A DNA stretch of 64,000 nt, from NCBI GenBank assembly GCA_963524205.1, contig CAURED010000018.1:1-64000 (forward strand), given 5' to 3'. The position numbers were made by a program, and so were the translations under genes. This DNA is from Aminipila sp963524205. Its GTDB lineage: Bacteria > Bacillota > Clostridia > Peptostreptococcales > Anaerovoracaceae. Below are positions 32,707 to 41,943 of this stretch, in pieces. The notes below the pieces were generated by a model. That model saw nothing but the letters and a program-made list of their open reading frames with translations, had not been told where the DNA came from and ran no database searches. How positions within the stretch are numbered: position 1 is the first letter of the stretch; each line of letters opens with the position of its first letter.

Positions 32707-33654
32707 TTATTCGTCACTTGGTCGGAGACCAAGGCCTAATTCTTCAAGTTTGTGTCTTACTTCGTCTAAGGATTTCTTACCTAGGTTTCTAACCTTCATC
32801 ATATCCTCTTCGGATTTATGAGTAAGTTCCTCAACCGTATTTATTGCAGCTCTCTTTAAGCAGTTGAATGAACGTACTGAAAGTTCAAGTTCTTCAATAG
32901 TCATTTCAAGAGCCTTTTCCTTTTGGTCTTCTTCCTTTTCAACCATGATTTCCATAGAATCAGTTGCATCTGTAAGCTCGATAAACAGATTCAAATGTTC
33001 CTGCATAATCTTAGCTCCAATTGACACGCCTTCTTCTGGAGTGATTGATCCGTCTGTCCAGATTTCTAGGTTAAGCTTATCATAGTCAGTTACCTGACCA
33101 ACTCTTGTGTTCTCAACTGTAAAGTTCACTTTTTTAACTGGTGTATATATTGAATCCACAGGAATCACTGCGATTGGTGTGCTTTCATTCTTGTTCTGTT
33201 CAGCAGGAACGTATCCTCTGCCTCTTGCCAAGTTTATTTCCATAACCAGTGTTGCATTTTCTTCAAGCGTTGCTATATGCAAATCGGGATTGAAGATTTC
33301 CATTTCCATATCGCCGATAATATCTGCAGCAGTTACAACCTTTGGACCTACAGCATTAATAATTACTCTCTTCGTATTTTCACCGTTAAGTCTAACAGCA
33401 AGTTTCTTAAGATTTAATATTATTTCTGTTACATCTTCTTTTACTCCAGGAATTGTTGAAAATTCATGAAGAATACCATCAATTTTGATGGATGTTACAG
33501 CCGCACCTGGAAGTGAGCTAAGAAGAATTCTTCTTAAGCTATTTCCAAGTGTAGTTCCATATCCTCTTTCAAGGGGTTCTACTACAAATTTACCATAATT
33601 CGCATCTTCTTCTGAGAATATACACTCTATTGTTGGTTTTTCGATTTCTATCAC
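32707..33654 (-). CDS. rpoA: DNA-directed RNA polymerase subunit alpha
   Basis: A 315-residue alpha subunit. The N-terminal dimerisation domain has VEPLERGYGTTLGNSLRRIL and GAAVTSIKIDGILHEFS. The C-terminal domain contains ELSVRSFNCLKRAAINTVEE and RNLGKKSLDEVRHKLEELGL, which contacts UP elements and regulators. Length is normal. It follows rpsD by 47 nt. Confidence 0.98.
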   Translation of the reverse strand: MIEIEKPTIECIFSEEDANYGKFVVEPLERGYGTTLGNSLRRILLSSLPGAAVTSIKIDGILHEFSTIPGVKEDVTEIILNLKKLAVRLNGENTKRVIINAVGPKVVTAADIIGDMEMEIFNPDLHIATLEENATLVMEINLARGRGYVPAEQNKNESTPIAVIPVDSIYTPVKKVNFTVENTRVGQVTDYDKLNLEIWTDGSITPEEGVSIGAKIMQEHLNLFIELTDATDSMEIMVEKEEDQKEKALEMTIEELELSVRSFNCLKRAAINTVEELTHKSEEDMMKVRNLGKKSLDEVRHKLEELGLGLRPSDE

Positions 33655-33701
33655 TCAAAAACCCTCCCTTTTCTTCCAATATATATCTTAAGAATAAGAT
33701 A

Positions 33702-34322
33702 CTATTTGGAATATAATTCGACGATAAGATGCTCTGCAATCGGAGTATCGATATCTTCTCTTCTCGGAATAGCAACAACTTTACCTTCAAGCTTCTCTAT
33801 GTCAACCGTTACCCATGATGGTACGCTAATCGCCATTTCTTTAACTTCCTTGAATTTAGGTGAGTTCTGACTTTTTTCCTTAACTCTGATTACATCTCCA
33901 GCCTTTACTTCTAGTGAAGGAATATCTACCTTCTTACCATTTAAAGTAAAGTGACCATGCGTTACTAGCTGTCTAGCTTCTTTTCTTGATGATGCAAATC
34001 CCATTCTGAATACTACATTATCAAGTCTAGTTTCAAGCATAATTAAAAGGTTTTCACCAGTGATTCCCTTTTTCTTAGCAGCTTTGTCAAATAAATTTCT
34101 AAACTGAGTTTCTAACATACCGTAGAATCTCTTAGCCTTTTGCTTTTCTCTTAACTGTAAACCATACTCAGAGATTTTCTTTCTGCTCTGACCATGCTGT
34201 CCAGGAGCGTAATTTCTCTTATCTATAGCGCACTTTGAGCTATAACATCTCTCGCCCTTTAAGAAAAGTTTCTGACCTTCTCTCCTGCATAATCTGCAGT
34301 TAGCACCTGTATATCTTGCCAT
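33702..34322 (-). CDS. rpsD: 30S ribosomal protein S4
   Basis: A 206-residue S4. The N-terminal zinc-ribbon cysteines are present (CRLCRREG and CYSSKC), followed by the S4 RNA-binding domain with RLDNVVFRMGFASSRKEARQ and VTHGHFTLNGKKVDIPS. In many bacteria S4 represses the alpha operon by binding its leader; no such leader was identified here. Confidence 0.98.
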   Translation of the reverse strand: MARYTGANCRLCRREGQKLFLKGERCYSSKCAIDKRNYAPGQHGQSRKKISEYGLQLREKQKAKRFYGMLETQFRNLFDKAAKKKGITGENLLIMLETRLDNVVFRMGFASSRKEARQLVTHGHFTLNGKKVDIPSLEVKAGDVIRVKEKSQNSPKFKEVKEMAISVPSWVTVDIEKLEGKVVAIPRREDIDTPIAEHLIVELYSK

Positions 34323-34344
34323 ATTAAATTACTCCTCCCTTCAA

Positions 34345-34743
34345 TTAAACTCTTCTTCTCTTTGGTGGTCTGCAACCATTATGAGGAATTGGTGTAATAT
34401 CCTTAATCATATTGATTTCAAGACCTGCAGACTGTAATGCTCTGATTGCAGCTTCACGTCCGGAACCTGGTCCCTTTACGTAAACTTCTACTGTCTTTAA
34501 GCCATGTTCCATTGCAGCCTTAGCAGCTTCTTCAGCAGCCATCTGAGCTGCGAAAGGAGTTGACTTTCTTGAACCTTTGAATCCAAGAGAACCTGCACTT
34601 GACCATGATAATGCGTTACCGTTTAAGTCTGTAAGAGTTACAAGAGTATTGTTAAAGGTGGATTGGATATGCGCCTGGCCTTTTTCAATGTTCTTACGTT
34701 CTCTTCTCTTTTTTCTAACTGTTTTCTTTACAGCTTTAGCCAT
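34345..34743 (-). CDS. rpsK: 30S ribosomal protein S11
   Basis: A 132-residue S11 with the conserved HIQSTFNNTLVTLTDLNGNA, the GPGSGREAAIRALQ loop and the C-terminal DITPIPHNGCRPPKRRRV. The gap to rpsM is 14 nt. Confidence 0.98.
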   Translation of the reverse strand: MAKAVKKTVRKKRRERKNIEKGQAHIQSTFNNTLVTLTDLNGNALSWSSAGSLGFKGSRKSTPFAAQMAAEEAAKAAMEHGLKTVEVYVKGPGSGREAAIRALQSAGLEINMIKDITPIPHNGCRPPKRRRV

Positions 34744-34757
34744 GATTTCCTACCTCC

Positions 34758-35129
34758 TTACTTCTTCTTCTTTCTACCTACAGTCTTTTTAGGACCTTTT
34801 CTAGTTCTAGCGTTTGTCTTAGTCTTCTGTCCTCTAACAGGAAGACCTCTTCTATGTCTGATACCTCTGTAGCAGCCAATTTCCATAAGTCTCTTAATGT
34901 TTAAAGAAACTTCTCTTCTTAAATCACCTTCTACAGGGTATTCCTGTTCAATGATCTTTCTGATCTTACCAGCCTCATCCTCAGTTAAATCTTTAACTCT
35001 TGTGTCAGGACTGATGCCAGCTTTTTCAAGAATAGCATTTGATGTCTTTCTACCGATACCATAAATGTAAGTAAGACCAATTTCTACTCTTTTTTCTCTA
35101 GGTAAATCTACTCCGGCTATACGAGCCAT
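34758..35129 (-). CDS. rpsM: 30S ribosomal protein S13
   Basis: A 123-residue S13 starting MARIAGVDLPREKRVEIGLT and ending in the basic tail RKGPKKTVGRKKKK. The frame is open 11 codons further upstream, but the ATG at 35127-35129 follows AAGGAGGAA and gives the family start. The 92-nt gap to rpmJ is the first sizeable break in the spc/alpha section and could hold an internal promoter. Confidence 0.98.
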   Translation of the reverse strand: MARIAGVDLPREKRVEIGLTYIYGIGRKTSNAILEKAGISPDTRVKDLTEDEAGKIRKIIEQEYPVEGDLRREVSLNIKRLMEIGCYRGIRHRRGLPVRGQKTKTNARTRKGPKKTVGRKKKK

Positions 35130-35221
35130 AAATTCCTCCTTCTCCCATCTTCCGTCACGCAAAACCTCTTGGCAGCGTAATATAAACGGGGTATTACATT
35201 TTAAACTCTAAATTTTTATTT

Positions 35222-35335
35222 TTAACCTTGTCTCTGCTTGTGCTTAGGATTTTCACAGATAACCATTACTTTACCGTTTCTCTTGATTATCTTGCACTTT
35301 TCGCAGATTGGTTTAACTGATGCTCTAACTTTCAT
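35222..35335 (-). CDS. rpmJ: 50S ribosomal protein L36
   Basis: A 37-residue protein reading MKVRASVKPICEKCKIIKRN then GKVMVICENPKHKQRQG. The cysteines and histidine (C11, C14, C27, H32) are the zinc-binding set of C+ L36. It follows infA by 13 nt, with AGGTTT-type ribosome site sequence. Confidence 0.98.
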   Translation of the reverse strand: MKVRASVKPICEKCKIIKRNGKVMVICENPKHKQRQG

Positions 35336-35348
35336 CTTAAACCTCCAA

Positions 35349-35567
35349 TTATTTATCTCTCCACGTTATTCTTCCACGAGTAAGATCATAAGGTGATAAT
35401 TCAACCTTAACCTTATCTCCAGGAAGAATTCTGATGAAGTTCATTCTTATTTTTCCTGAAATGTGTGCAAGTACTTCGTATCCATTTTCAAGCTTAACTA
35501 CAAACATCGCGTTTGGTTGAGCGTCTACAACGGTACCCAATACTTCGATGACGTCTTTTTTCGCCAT
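35349..35567 (-). CDS. infA: Translation initiation factor IF-1
   Basis: A 72-residue single OB-fold protein with the conserved VIEVLGTVVDAQPNAMFVVK and SPYDLTRGRITWR ending. It fills the A site of the 30S subunit during initiation. It lies 23 nt after map in the standard Firmicute order. Confidence 0.98.
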   Translation of the reverse strand: MAKKDVIEVLGTVVDAQPNAMFVVKLENGYEVLAHISGKIRMNFIRILPGDKVKVELSPYDLTRGRITWRDK

Positions 35568-35590
35568 AATTATTTTTACACCTTCCTTAT

Positions 35591-36337
35591 TTATAAGGTA
35601 AGCAACTCGGGCTCACCATCTGTAATAACAACAGTATTTTCATAATGTGCTGACAGTTTACCATCAAGAGTAACAGTCGTCCAGTTGTCCAAAAGTACCT
35701 CTACGTCGTAGCTTCCCTGATTAATCATAGGTTCAATGGCAAATACCATACCACTTACTAATTTGGGGCCTCTACCTGACTTACCATAGTTAGGAATCTG
35801 AGGATCTTCATGCATATTTCTTCCAACCCCATGGCCTACAAAATCTCTAATTACAGAGAACCCTTCTCCTTCAGCCTTCATTTGGATGGCATGGGATATA
35901 TCTGAAAGTCTGTATCCTACTTTACAGAATTTTAATCCCTCAAAGAAACTTTCTCTTGTAACTCTGATTAACTTTGCAGCTTCTTCACTGATTTCTCCTA
36001 CGGCATAAGTTCTTGCAGCATCGCTTACATATCCTTTATAGGTACTGCCTACATCCACACTTACTATATCGCCTTCCTTAAGTATCCTCTTTTTTGAAGG
36101 AATTCCATGAACTACTTCATCATTTACGGATACACATGCAGCAGCGGGATAATCACAATATCCTTTAAAAGTAGGGATCATATGGTTTTTAAGAATTGTC
36201 TGTTCTACAAAGTTATTTACATCCATAGTAGACATACCTGGCTTTATAAAATTCTCTAATTCCCTTAAAATATAACCTGTAACCTTCCCAGATTCACGCA
36301 TTATGCTAATCTCTTGTTCTGATTTGATGATGATCAT
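35591..36337 (-). CDS. map: Methionine aminopeptidase, type I
   Basis: A 248-residue type Ia enzyme that removes the initiator methionine. Metal ligands are visible in VSVDVGSTYKGYVSDAARTY (two aspartates), FVGHGVGRNMHEDPQ (histidine), FAIEPMI (glutamate) and HYENTVVIT (glutamate). It lies 3 nt downstream of adk. Confidence 0.97.
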   Translation of the reverse strand: MIIIKSEQEISIMRESGKVTGYILRELENFIKPGMSTMDVNNFVEQTILKNHMIPTFKGYCDYPAAACVSVNDEVVHGIPSKKRILKEGDIVSVDVGSTYKGYVSDAARTYAVGEISEEAAKLIRVTRESFFEGLKFCKVGYRLSDISHAIQMKAEGEGFSVIRDFVGHGVGRNMHEDPQIPNYGKSGRGPKLVSGMVFAIEPMINQGSYDVEVLLDNWTTVTLDGKLSAHYENTVVITDGEPELLTL

Positions 36338-36340
36338 TGC

Positions 36341-36985
36341 TTATTCTCCTAAAACGTTTACAATAGCAGTAAATACGTTGTCAAGGCCGGCTGCTCCATC
36401 AATGTGAGCAATGTTTCCCTTTTCAGTGTAGTAGTCAACTAGCGGCATTGTCTGTGAATTGTAAACTTCAATTCTGTTTGCTACAGTTGCTTCTGTATCA
36501 TCACTTCTCTGATACAATTCACCACCACAAACATCACAAACACCTTCTTTTGCAGGAGGCATATTCACAACATGGTAAGTTGCACCACAAGCTCTGCAAA
36601 CTCTTCTGCCAATCAATCTAACCATTAGTTCTTCTTTTTCAACTGCGATATCTAAAACTTTATCAATTTTTCTACCATGAGCTACTAAGAATTCATCTAA
36701 TTTTTCAGCTTGATAAACAGTTCTTGGAAAACCATCAAGAAGGAAACCCTCCTTGCAATCATCTTCAAGTAATCTGGTTGTCGCTATCTCTATTACTAAA
36801 TCATCAGGAACAAGCTCGCCCTTGTTCATATACTCTTGAGCTTTCTTTCCAAGGGCAGTTCCTTCTTTTATATTTTTTCTGAATATATCGCCAGTAGATA
36901 TATGCGGAATACCATATTTTTCTATTATTCTGGTCGCCTGTGTGCCTTTTCCTGCACCCGGAGGGCCTAATAAAATTAAATTCAC
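36341..36985 (-). CDS. adk: Adenylate kinase
   Basis: A 214-residue adenylate kinase with P-loop GPPGAGKGTQA, the NMP domain, DGFPRTVYQAE, and a zinc-type LID with cysteines at CRACG and CDVCG. It balances AMP, ADP and ATP. It lies between secY and map as in most Firmicutes. Confidence 0.98.
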   Translation of the reverse strand: MNLILLGPPGAGKGTQATRIIEKYGIPHISTGDIFRKNIKEGTALGKKAQEYMNKGELVPDDLVIEIATTRLLEDDCKEGFLLDGFPRTVYQAEKLDEFLVAHGRKIDKVLDIAVEKEELMVRLIGRRVCRACGATYHVVNMPPAKEGVCDVCGGELYQRSDDTEATVANRIEVYNSQTMPLVDYYTEKGNIAHIDGAAGLDNVFTAIVNVLGE

Positions 36986-37013
36986 TTAATTTTCCTCCAT
37001 TTTATTATATGTG

Positions 37014-38294
37014 CTATTTTAAGAATCCCTGATAGTTTCTCATAACCATCTGATTTTCTAGCTGTTTCATTGTGTCAAGTGCAACACCAACTGCAATTAG
37101 CAATGATGTTCCTCCAAACCTAGCATCAATAGATGTAAAGCTGCTAAGTAAAGTTGGCATTGTAGAAATAATAGCTAGGAACATAGCACCTACAAAAGTA
37201 ATTCTTGTCATTACTTTATTTAAATATTCAACAGTTGGCTTTCCTGGTCTAATTCCAGGAATAAATCCACCATTTGCCTTCATATTGTTTGCAACTTCAA
37301 GAGGGTTAAATGTAACCGCAGTATAGAAATAAGTAAAGAATACGATTAGCAAGATATTGAATATTGCATAAACCCATACTCCTGGGTCACCGTGAGGTGA
37401 AAGCCACTTTGTAACAAAGGTTGTAAAACCTGAGTTAGGAAAGAAGTATGTTATTGTCAATGGAAACTGCAACAATGAAAGTGAGAAAATTACTGGAATA
37501 ACACCAGCCTGATTTACTTTTAGCGGAATATGTGTTGACTGTCCGCCGTACATCTTTCTTCCAACCACTCTCTTTGCATACTGTACAGGAACTCTTCTTT
37601 GTCCCTGCTGGATTTCAATAATTCCTACTACAACGATTATTGCAAAAAGAGCAAACAATATCACAGTAAGAACACCTAATTCACCCGCAGTGAATTTAGC
37701 CCAGTTTGTATGAATTGCAGTTGGTATTCTTGCAATAATGCCAGCAAAAATGATTAATGAAATACCGTTTCCAATACCGTTTTCATTGATTTGTTCACCT
37801 AACCACATTAGGAATGCAGTACCAGCTGAAAGAGTCAGCACTATAACAGCTACTGAGAAAAAATCAGTGCTGATTAATGCCTTCTTAAACAAACCAACTG
37901 ACAAGCCGATAGCTTGAACAAATGCAAGTACAACTGTCAAATATCTAGTGTACTGTGCAATTTTTTTCTTACCTTCTGTTCCTTCTTTAGCAAGTCGTTC
38001 TAATGAAGGAATAGCAATGGTTAATAATTGTAAAATAATCGAAGCAGTGATATATGGAGTAATACTTAAAGCAAATATAGTAAAATTACTAAAAGAACCT
38101 CCCGAGAATAAGTCAAACAAAGCAAACAATCCTGTCCCGCCGTCAAATACTTGAGCAAGTACTGCTCTGTCAATGCCCGGAACTGGAATATTTGAACCCA
38201 GCCTGAAAACTACTAACATTAAAAGTGTGAAAATCATCTTTCTTCTAACGTCTGCAACTTTCCAAGCATGAGCGATTGTTCCAAACATGCTCAT
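37014..38294 (-). CDS. secY: Protein translocase subunit SecY
   Basis: A 426-residue ten-helix channel protein. Landmarks are FRLGSNIPVPGID in helix 1, the plug segment GLFALFDLFSGGSFSNFTIF, and KRVVGRKMYGGQSTHIPLKVN with the C4-C5 region NPLEVANNMKANGGFIPGIR. It starts 1 nt after rplO, indicating coupling. Confidence 0.98.
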   Translation of the reverse strand: MSMFGTIAHAWKVADVRRKMIFTLLMLVVFRLGSNIPVPGIDRAVLAQVFDGGTGLFALFDLFSGGSFSNFTIFALSITPYITASIILQLLTIAIPSLERLAKEGTEGKKKIAQYTRYLTVVLAFVQAIGLSVGLFKKALISTDFFSVAVIVLTLSAGTAFLMWLGEQINENGIGNGISLIIFAGIIARIPTAIHTNWAKFTAGELGVLTVILFALFAIIVVVGIIEIQQGQRRVPVQYAKRVVGRKMYGGQSTHIPLKVNQAGVIPVIFSLSLLQFPLTITYFFPNSGFTTFVTKWLSPHGDPGVWVYAIFNILLIVFFTYFYTAVTFNPLEVANNMKANGGFIPGIRPGKPTVEYLNKVMTRITFVGAMFLAIISTMPTLLSSFTSIDARFGGTSLLIAVGVALDTMKQLENQMVMRNYQGFLK

Positions 38295-38295
38295 C

Positions 38296-38736
38296 CTAGA
38301 TCACCTCTGCCTTTCCTCCGGCAGACTCAATTTTTTCTATTGCAGCTTTGCTAAATTTGTGAGCCTTAACAGTAACTCCTTTTTCAAGAGTACCTTCTCC
38401 AAGAATTTTAATTCCGTCTTTAACCTGCTTTACTAGCCCTGCTTCTTCTAAAAGTTCAGGTGTTACAACAGTTCCCGCTTCAAATCTATTTAGATCATCA
38501 ACGTTCAGAATTGTGTATTCTGTTCTCCAAATATTAGTAAAACCTCTTTTTGGAATTCTTCTGTATAATGGCATCTGACCGCCTTCAAAGCCAAGTCTAA
38601 CGCCGCCGCCGCTTCTTGAGTTTTGGCCATTCATACCTCTACCGCCAGATTTACCCTGACCAGTAGCAGTACCACGACCTCTTCTCTTACGGTTCTTAGT
38701 TGAACCCTCGGCTGCTCTCAATTCATGCAGTTTCAT
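38296..38736 (-). CDS. rplO: 50S ribosomal protein L15
   Basis: A 146-residue L15 with the glycine/arginine-rich N-terminus KRRGRGTATGQGKSGGRGMN and the GFEGGQMPLYRRIPKRGF signature. The gap to rpmD is 19 nt. Confidence 0.97.
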   Translation of the reverse strand: MKLHELRAAEGSTKNRKRRGRGTATGQGKSGGRGMNGQNSRSGGGVRLGFEGGQMPLYRRIPKRGFTNIWRTEYTILNVDDLNRFEAGTVVTPELLEEAGLVKQVKDGIKILGEGTLEKGVTVKAHKFSKAAIEKIESAGGKAEVI

Positions 38737-38755
38737 ATTTCCCGCACCTCCAATC

Positions 38756-38938
38756 CTACAGTTCTTCTACAGTCACAAGATGCTCAACCTTCTTGATAGC
38801 ACCACGAGTTTGTGGGCAATCAGGCATTTCGTTTGAACTGTGCATCTTCTTTAACCCTAAAGCTTCAACAATTTTCTTATGCTGAGGAAGAGCTCCAATT
38901 GTGCTCTTTGTTAAAGTTACTTTAATCATCTTAGCCAT
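38756..38938 (-). CDS. rpmD: 50S ribosomal protein L30
   Basis: A 60-residue L30 starting MAKMIKVTLTKSTIG, with ALPQHKKIVEALGLKKMHSS typical of the family. The gap to rpsE is 13 nt. Confidence 0.97.
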   Translation of the reverse strand: MAKMIKVTLTKSTIGALPQHKKIVEALGLKKMHSSNEMPDCPQTRGAIKKVEHLVTVEEL

Positions 38939-38951
38939 TTGTATCTTCCTC

Positions 38952-39458
38952 CTATCCTAAAATTTCTTCTTTAGTCTTTCCTCTTAATCTGCTGATTTGT
39001 TCAACAGTCTTTAAGTTTCTAAGACCTTCTAATGTGGCGTAAGCAATATTTACTGTATTACTTGAACCAATTGACTTAGCTCTAACGTCCTTAATTCCAG
39101 CAGCTTCAAGTACCATACGTACAGATGAACCTGCGATAACTCCAGTACCTTCAGAAGCTGGCATGATTAAAACATTACCTGCCCCAAATACTCCAAGAGT
39201 TCTGTGTGGAATTGTTGTTCCTACTGTTGGAACATATACTAAATTTTTCTTTGCATCTTCGATAGCTTTTCTTACAGCTTCAGGAATTTCCTGAGCCTTT
39301 CCAAGACCTACACCAACATAGCCTTCGCCGTTACCAACAACTACGGATACGCTGAATCTCATATTTCTACCACCCTTAACAGTCTTAGCAACACGTCTAA
39401 TGTTAACGATAGTTTCTTTTAAGTCTAGCTTGGATGCATCAATCATATTTTGTCGCAT
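38952..39458 (-). CDS. rpsE: 30S ribosomal protein S5
   Basis: A 168-residue S5. The double-stranded RNA-binding part has GGRNMRFSVSVVVGNGEGYV, and the C-terminal domain has GTGVIAGSSVRMVLEAAGI. The ATG follows AGGAGG at 8 nt. Confidence 0.98.
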   Translation of the reverse strand: MRQNMIDASKLDLKETIVNIRRVAKTVKGGRNMRFSVSVVVGNGEGYVGVGLGKAQEIPEAVRKAIEDAKKNLVYVPTVGTTIPHRTLGVFGAGNVLIMPASEGTGVIAGSSVRMVLEAAGIKDVRAKSIGSSNTVNIAYATLEGLRNLKTVEQISRLRGKTKEEILG

Positions 39459-39474
39459 TCCTTTTTTCCTCCTG

Positions 39475-39840
39475 TTAGAATTTCAATCCTGCTTCACGTG
39501 CAGCCTCTGCTAATTCCTGTACTCTTCCGTGATATAAATATCCACCTCTGTCAAAGCATACAGTTTCGATTCCTTTAGCTAATGCTATCTTAGCAATAGC
39601 TTCTCCAACTAACTTAGCAGCTTCCTTGTTACCACCATAAGCACCCTGGGCCTTTAATTCCTTGTCAGTTGTTGATGCTGCTGCAAGTGTTATACCATTC
39701 ACATCATCAATTACCTGTACAGAGATATTCTTAAGGCTTCTGTAAACGCAAAGTCTTGGTCTTTCAGGAGTTCCATGTAAGTGTTTTCTTACTCTTTCAT
39801 GTCTAGCTACTCGTCTTTCATTCTTACTTTCTTTTGCCAT
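39475..39840 (-). CDS. rplR: 50S ribosomal protein L18
   Basis: A 121-residue L18, a 5S rRNA-binding protein, with RPRLCVYRSLKNISVQVIDD and the C-terminal CFDRGGYLYHGRVQELAEAA. The gap to rplF is 17 nt. Confidence 0.98.
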   Translation of the reverse strand: MAKESKNERRVARHERVRKHLHGTPERPRLCVYRSLKNISVQVIDDVNGITLAAASTTDKELKAQGAYGGNKEAAKLVGEAIAKIALAKGIETVCFDRGGYLYHGRVQELAEAAREAGLKF

Positions 39841-39857
39841 TTAATTTCACTCCTTCC

Positions 39858-40400
39858 TTATTTTTTACCAGTCTTTCCTTCTTTACGACGGATAACTTCG
39901 CCTTCATAACGAATACCCTTAGCCTTATACGGTTCAGGACGTCTCCACTTTCTAATATTAGCAGTGTAGTTTCCAACTAAAGCCTTATCGATACCCTTTA
40001 TGATTACCTCTGTAGGTGTAGTAACTTCAGTAGTAATTCCTTCAGGATCTTCCATTTCAACTGGGTGTGAATATCCAAGGTTCATAACAAGAGTCTTGCC
40101 CTTCTTTTCAGCCTTGTAACCAACACCAACTAGCTGAAGCTTCTTTTCGTATCCAGCTGTAACTCCCATAACCATATTATTAATAAGAGTTCTTGCAAGT
40201 CCATGCTGTTCTCTTGAGCTCTTATTGTCACCATCTCTAGTAACTGTAACAACTCCGTCTGCAATTTCAACTTTTATAAGTTTGCTAATTGGTTCTGAAA
40301 GCTGGCCCTTAGGTCCCTTTACAGTAACCACATTGTTGCTGTCAACCTTAACCTCTACGCCTGCAGGAAGGTTAACAGGTAATTTACCTATTCTTGACAT
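39858..40400 (-). CDS. rplF: 50S ribosomal protein L6
   Basis: A 180-residue L6 with two tandem L6 folds. The signature PEPYKAKGIRYEGEVIRRKE is at the C-terminus and MSRIGKLPVNLPAGVEV at the start. Confidence 0.98.
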   Translation of the reverse strand: MSRIGKLPVNLPAGVEVKVDSNNVVTVKGPKGQLSEPISKLIKVEIADGVVTVTRDGDNKSSREQHGLARTLINNMVMGVTAGYEKKLQLVGVGYKAEKKGKTLVMNLGYSHPVEMEDPEGITTEVTTPTEVIIKGIDKALVGNYTANIRKWRRPEPYKAKGIRYEGEVIRRKEGKTGKK

Positions 40401-40412
40401 TTTTTATTCCTC

Positions 40413-40811
40413 CTACCAAACGTAACAGATTACTTCTCCGCCGATTCCAAGCTTTCTTGCTTCTTTATCACTGATTATTCCGTTTGAAGTTGAAATAATA
40501 GCGATACCTAGACCTCCTAGTACTCTTGGCACATCGTCAGCCTTAGCATAAACCTTTAATCCTGGCTTTGAAATCTTCTTGATTCCACTAATAACTCTTT
40601 CTTTGTCAGCACCATACTTCATCTGAATTTTGATAGTGCCCTGCTTGTCGTCTTCAATAACGTCATAGCCTTTAATATATCCTTCTTCAGTTAAAATACC
40701 TGCGATTGACTTCTTCATCTTTGATGCAGGAATATCAACTGTTGTATGTCCTACAGTATTGGCATTTCTGATTCTTGTTAGCATATCTGCTATTGGATCT
40801 GTCATTGTCAT
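40413..40811 (-). CDS. rpsH: 30S ribosomal protein S8
   Basis: A 132-residue S8 starting MTMTDPIADMLTRIRNANTV and ending with the GIISDKEARKLGIGGEVICYVW segment. The frame is open 16 codons further upstream, but the ATG at 40809-40811 has the AAGGAGAA ribosome site and gives the normal length. S8 represses the spc operon in other bacteria. Confidence 0.98.
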   Translation of the reverse strand: MTMTDPIADMLTRIRNANTVGHTTVDIPASKMKKSIAGILTEEGYIKGYDVIEDDKQGTIKIQMKYGADKERVISGIKKISKPGLKVYAKADDVPRVLGGLGIAIISTSNGIISDKEARKLGIGGEVICYVW

Positions 40812-40871
40812 TCTGAATGTTCTCCTTTCCTTGCGAGGTTCCCCGAAAGGCCTCCGCAATCAATTTTAAAA

Positions 40872-41057
40872 TTACCAGCTTGCTTTTTTAACGCCTGGGA
40901 TTTCTCCCTTATAAGCAAGTTCTCTGAAACAGATACGGCAGATACCATATTTTTTTAATACAGAATGTGGTCTTCCGCAAATCTTGCATCTTGTATATGC
41001 ACGAGTAGAAAACTTAGGTTTTCTAGCCTGTTTTACTTTGAGAGATGTCTTTGCCAT
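40872..41057 (-). CDS. rpsZ: 30S ribosomal protein S14, zinc-binding type Z
   Basis: A 61-residue S14 with the zinc ribbon CKICGRPHSVLKKYGICRIC, the short C+ form typical of Firmicutes. The gap to rplE is 9 nt. Confidence 0.98.
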   Translation of the reverse strand: MAKTSLKVKQARKPKFSTRAYTRCKICGRPHSVLKKYGICRICFRELAYKGEIPGVKKASW

Positions 41058-41066
41058 GGTTCCCTC

Positions 41067-41609
41067 CTATTTCTCAAACGGCATTCCAAGGAACTGCAAT
41101 AATGAAGCAGCTTCTTCGTCTGTCTTAGCCGTTGTAGTGAATACAATATTCATACCCTTAGTCTTATCTACCTTATCGAACTCGATTTCAGGGAAGATTA
41201 ATTGTTCCTTAATACCCATTGAGTAGTTACCTCTACCGTCAAATGAGTTTATACTAACTCCCTTGAAGTCTCTTACTCTTGGAAGAGCGATGTTGAAGAA
41301 TTTATCAGCAAATTCAAACATATTATCTCCTCTTAGAGTAACTTTTGCACCAACAGGCATACCCTGTCTAACCTTGAAGTTCGCAATTGACTTCTTGGAT
41401 TTCGTGATTACTGGTCTCTGTCCGCTGATGATTGCTAATTCTTCAACAGCAGTTTCCATAATCTTAGCGTTTTCTTTAGCTTCACCAAGACCCATGTTAA
41501 TGGTAATCTTTTCAAGTACAGGAACTTGCATTACATTCTTATATCCGTACTTATCCATCATTGACTTAAATACTTCGTTCTTGTATGTTTCTTTTAATCT
41601 AGCTGTCAA
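41067..41609 (-). CDS. rplE: 50S ribosomal protein L5
   Basis: A 180-residue L5 (5S rRNA-binding) with QVPVLEKITINMGLGEAKEN and KVTLRGDNMFEFADKFFNIA followed by RVRDFKGV. The gap to rplX is 17 nt. Confidence 0.98.
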   Translation of the reverse strand: MTARLKETYKNEVFKSMMDKYGYKNVMQVPVLEKITINMGLGEAKENAKIMETAVEELAIISGQRPVITKSKKSIANFKVRQGMPVGAKVTLRGDNMFEFADKFFNIALPRVRDFKGVSINSFDGRGNYSMGIKEQLIFPEIEFDKVDKTKGMNIVFTTTAKTDEEAASLLQFLGMPFEK

Positions 41610-41626
41610 AACCGTCTCCTCCTTTC

Positions 41627-41932
41627 TTAATCAATTACTGCTCCAGTTTTCTTAGATACTCTAACTTTTTTACCGTTCTCAACTTTGTATCCAACTCTTG
41701 TAGGAGCCTTTGCTTTAGTATCATAGAACATAACATTTGAAACATGGATAGGACCTTCAACATGCTTAATTTCAGATTTTTCAGTTCTTGTCTGCTTCTG
41801 ATGCTTAGTCTGAATGTTAATTCCTTCTACAATAACTCTATTTGCTTTTGGCATAGCCTTAAGAACTTTGCCCTTTTTACCTTTATCTTTACCAGTGATT
41901 ATTAACACTGTATCGCCTTTTTTAATATGCAT
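41627..41932 (-). CDS. rplX: 50S ribosomal protein L24
   Basis: A 101-residue L24 with the KOW motif KKGDTVLIITGKDKGKKGKV at the N-terminus and HVSNVMFYDTKA. The ATG follows AGGAGGTG. Confidence 0.98.
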   Translation of the reverse strand: MHIKKGDTVLIITGKDKGKKGKVLKAMPKANRVIVEGINIQTKHQKQTRTEKSEIKHVEGPIHVSNVMFYDTKAKAPTRVGYKVENGKKVRVSKKTGAVID

Positions 41933-41943
41933 CCGAACACCTC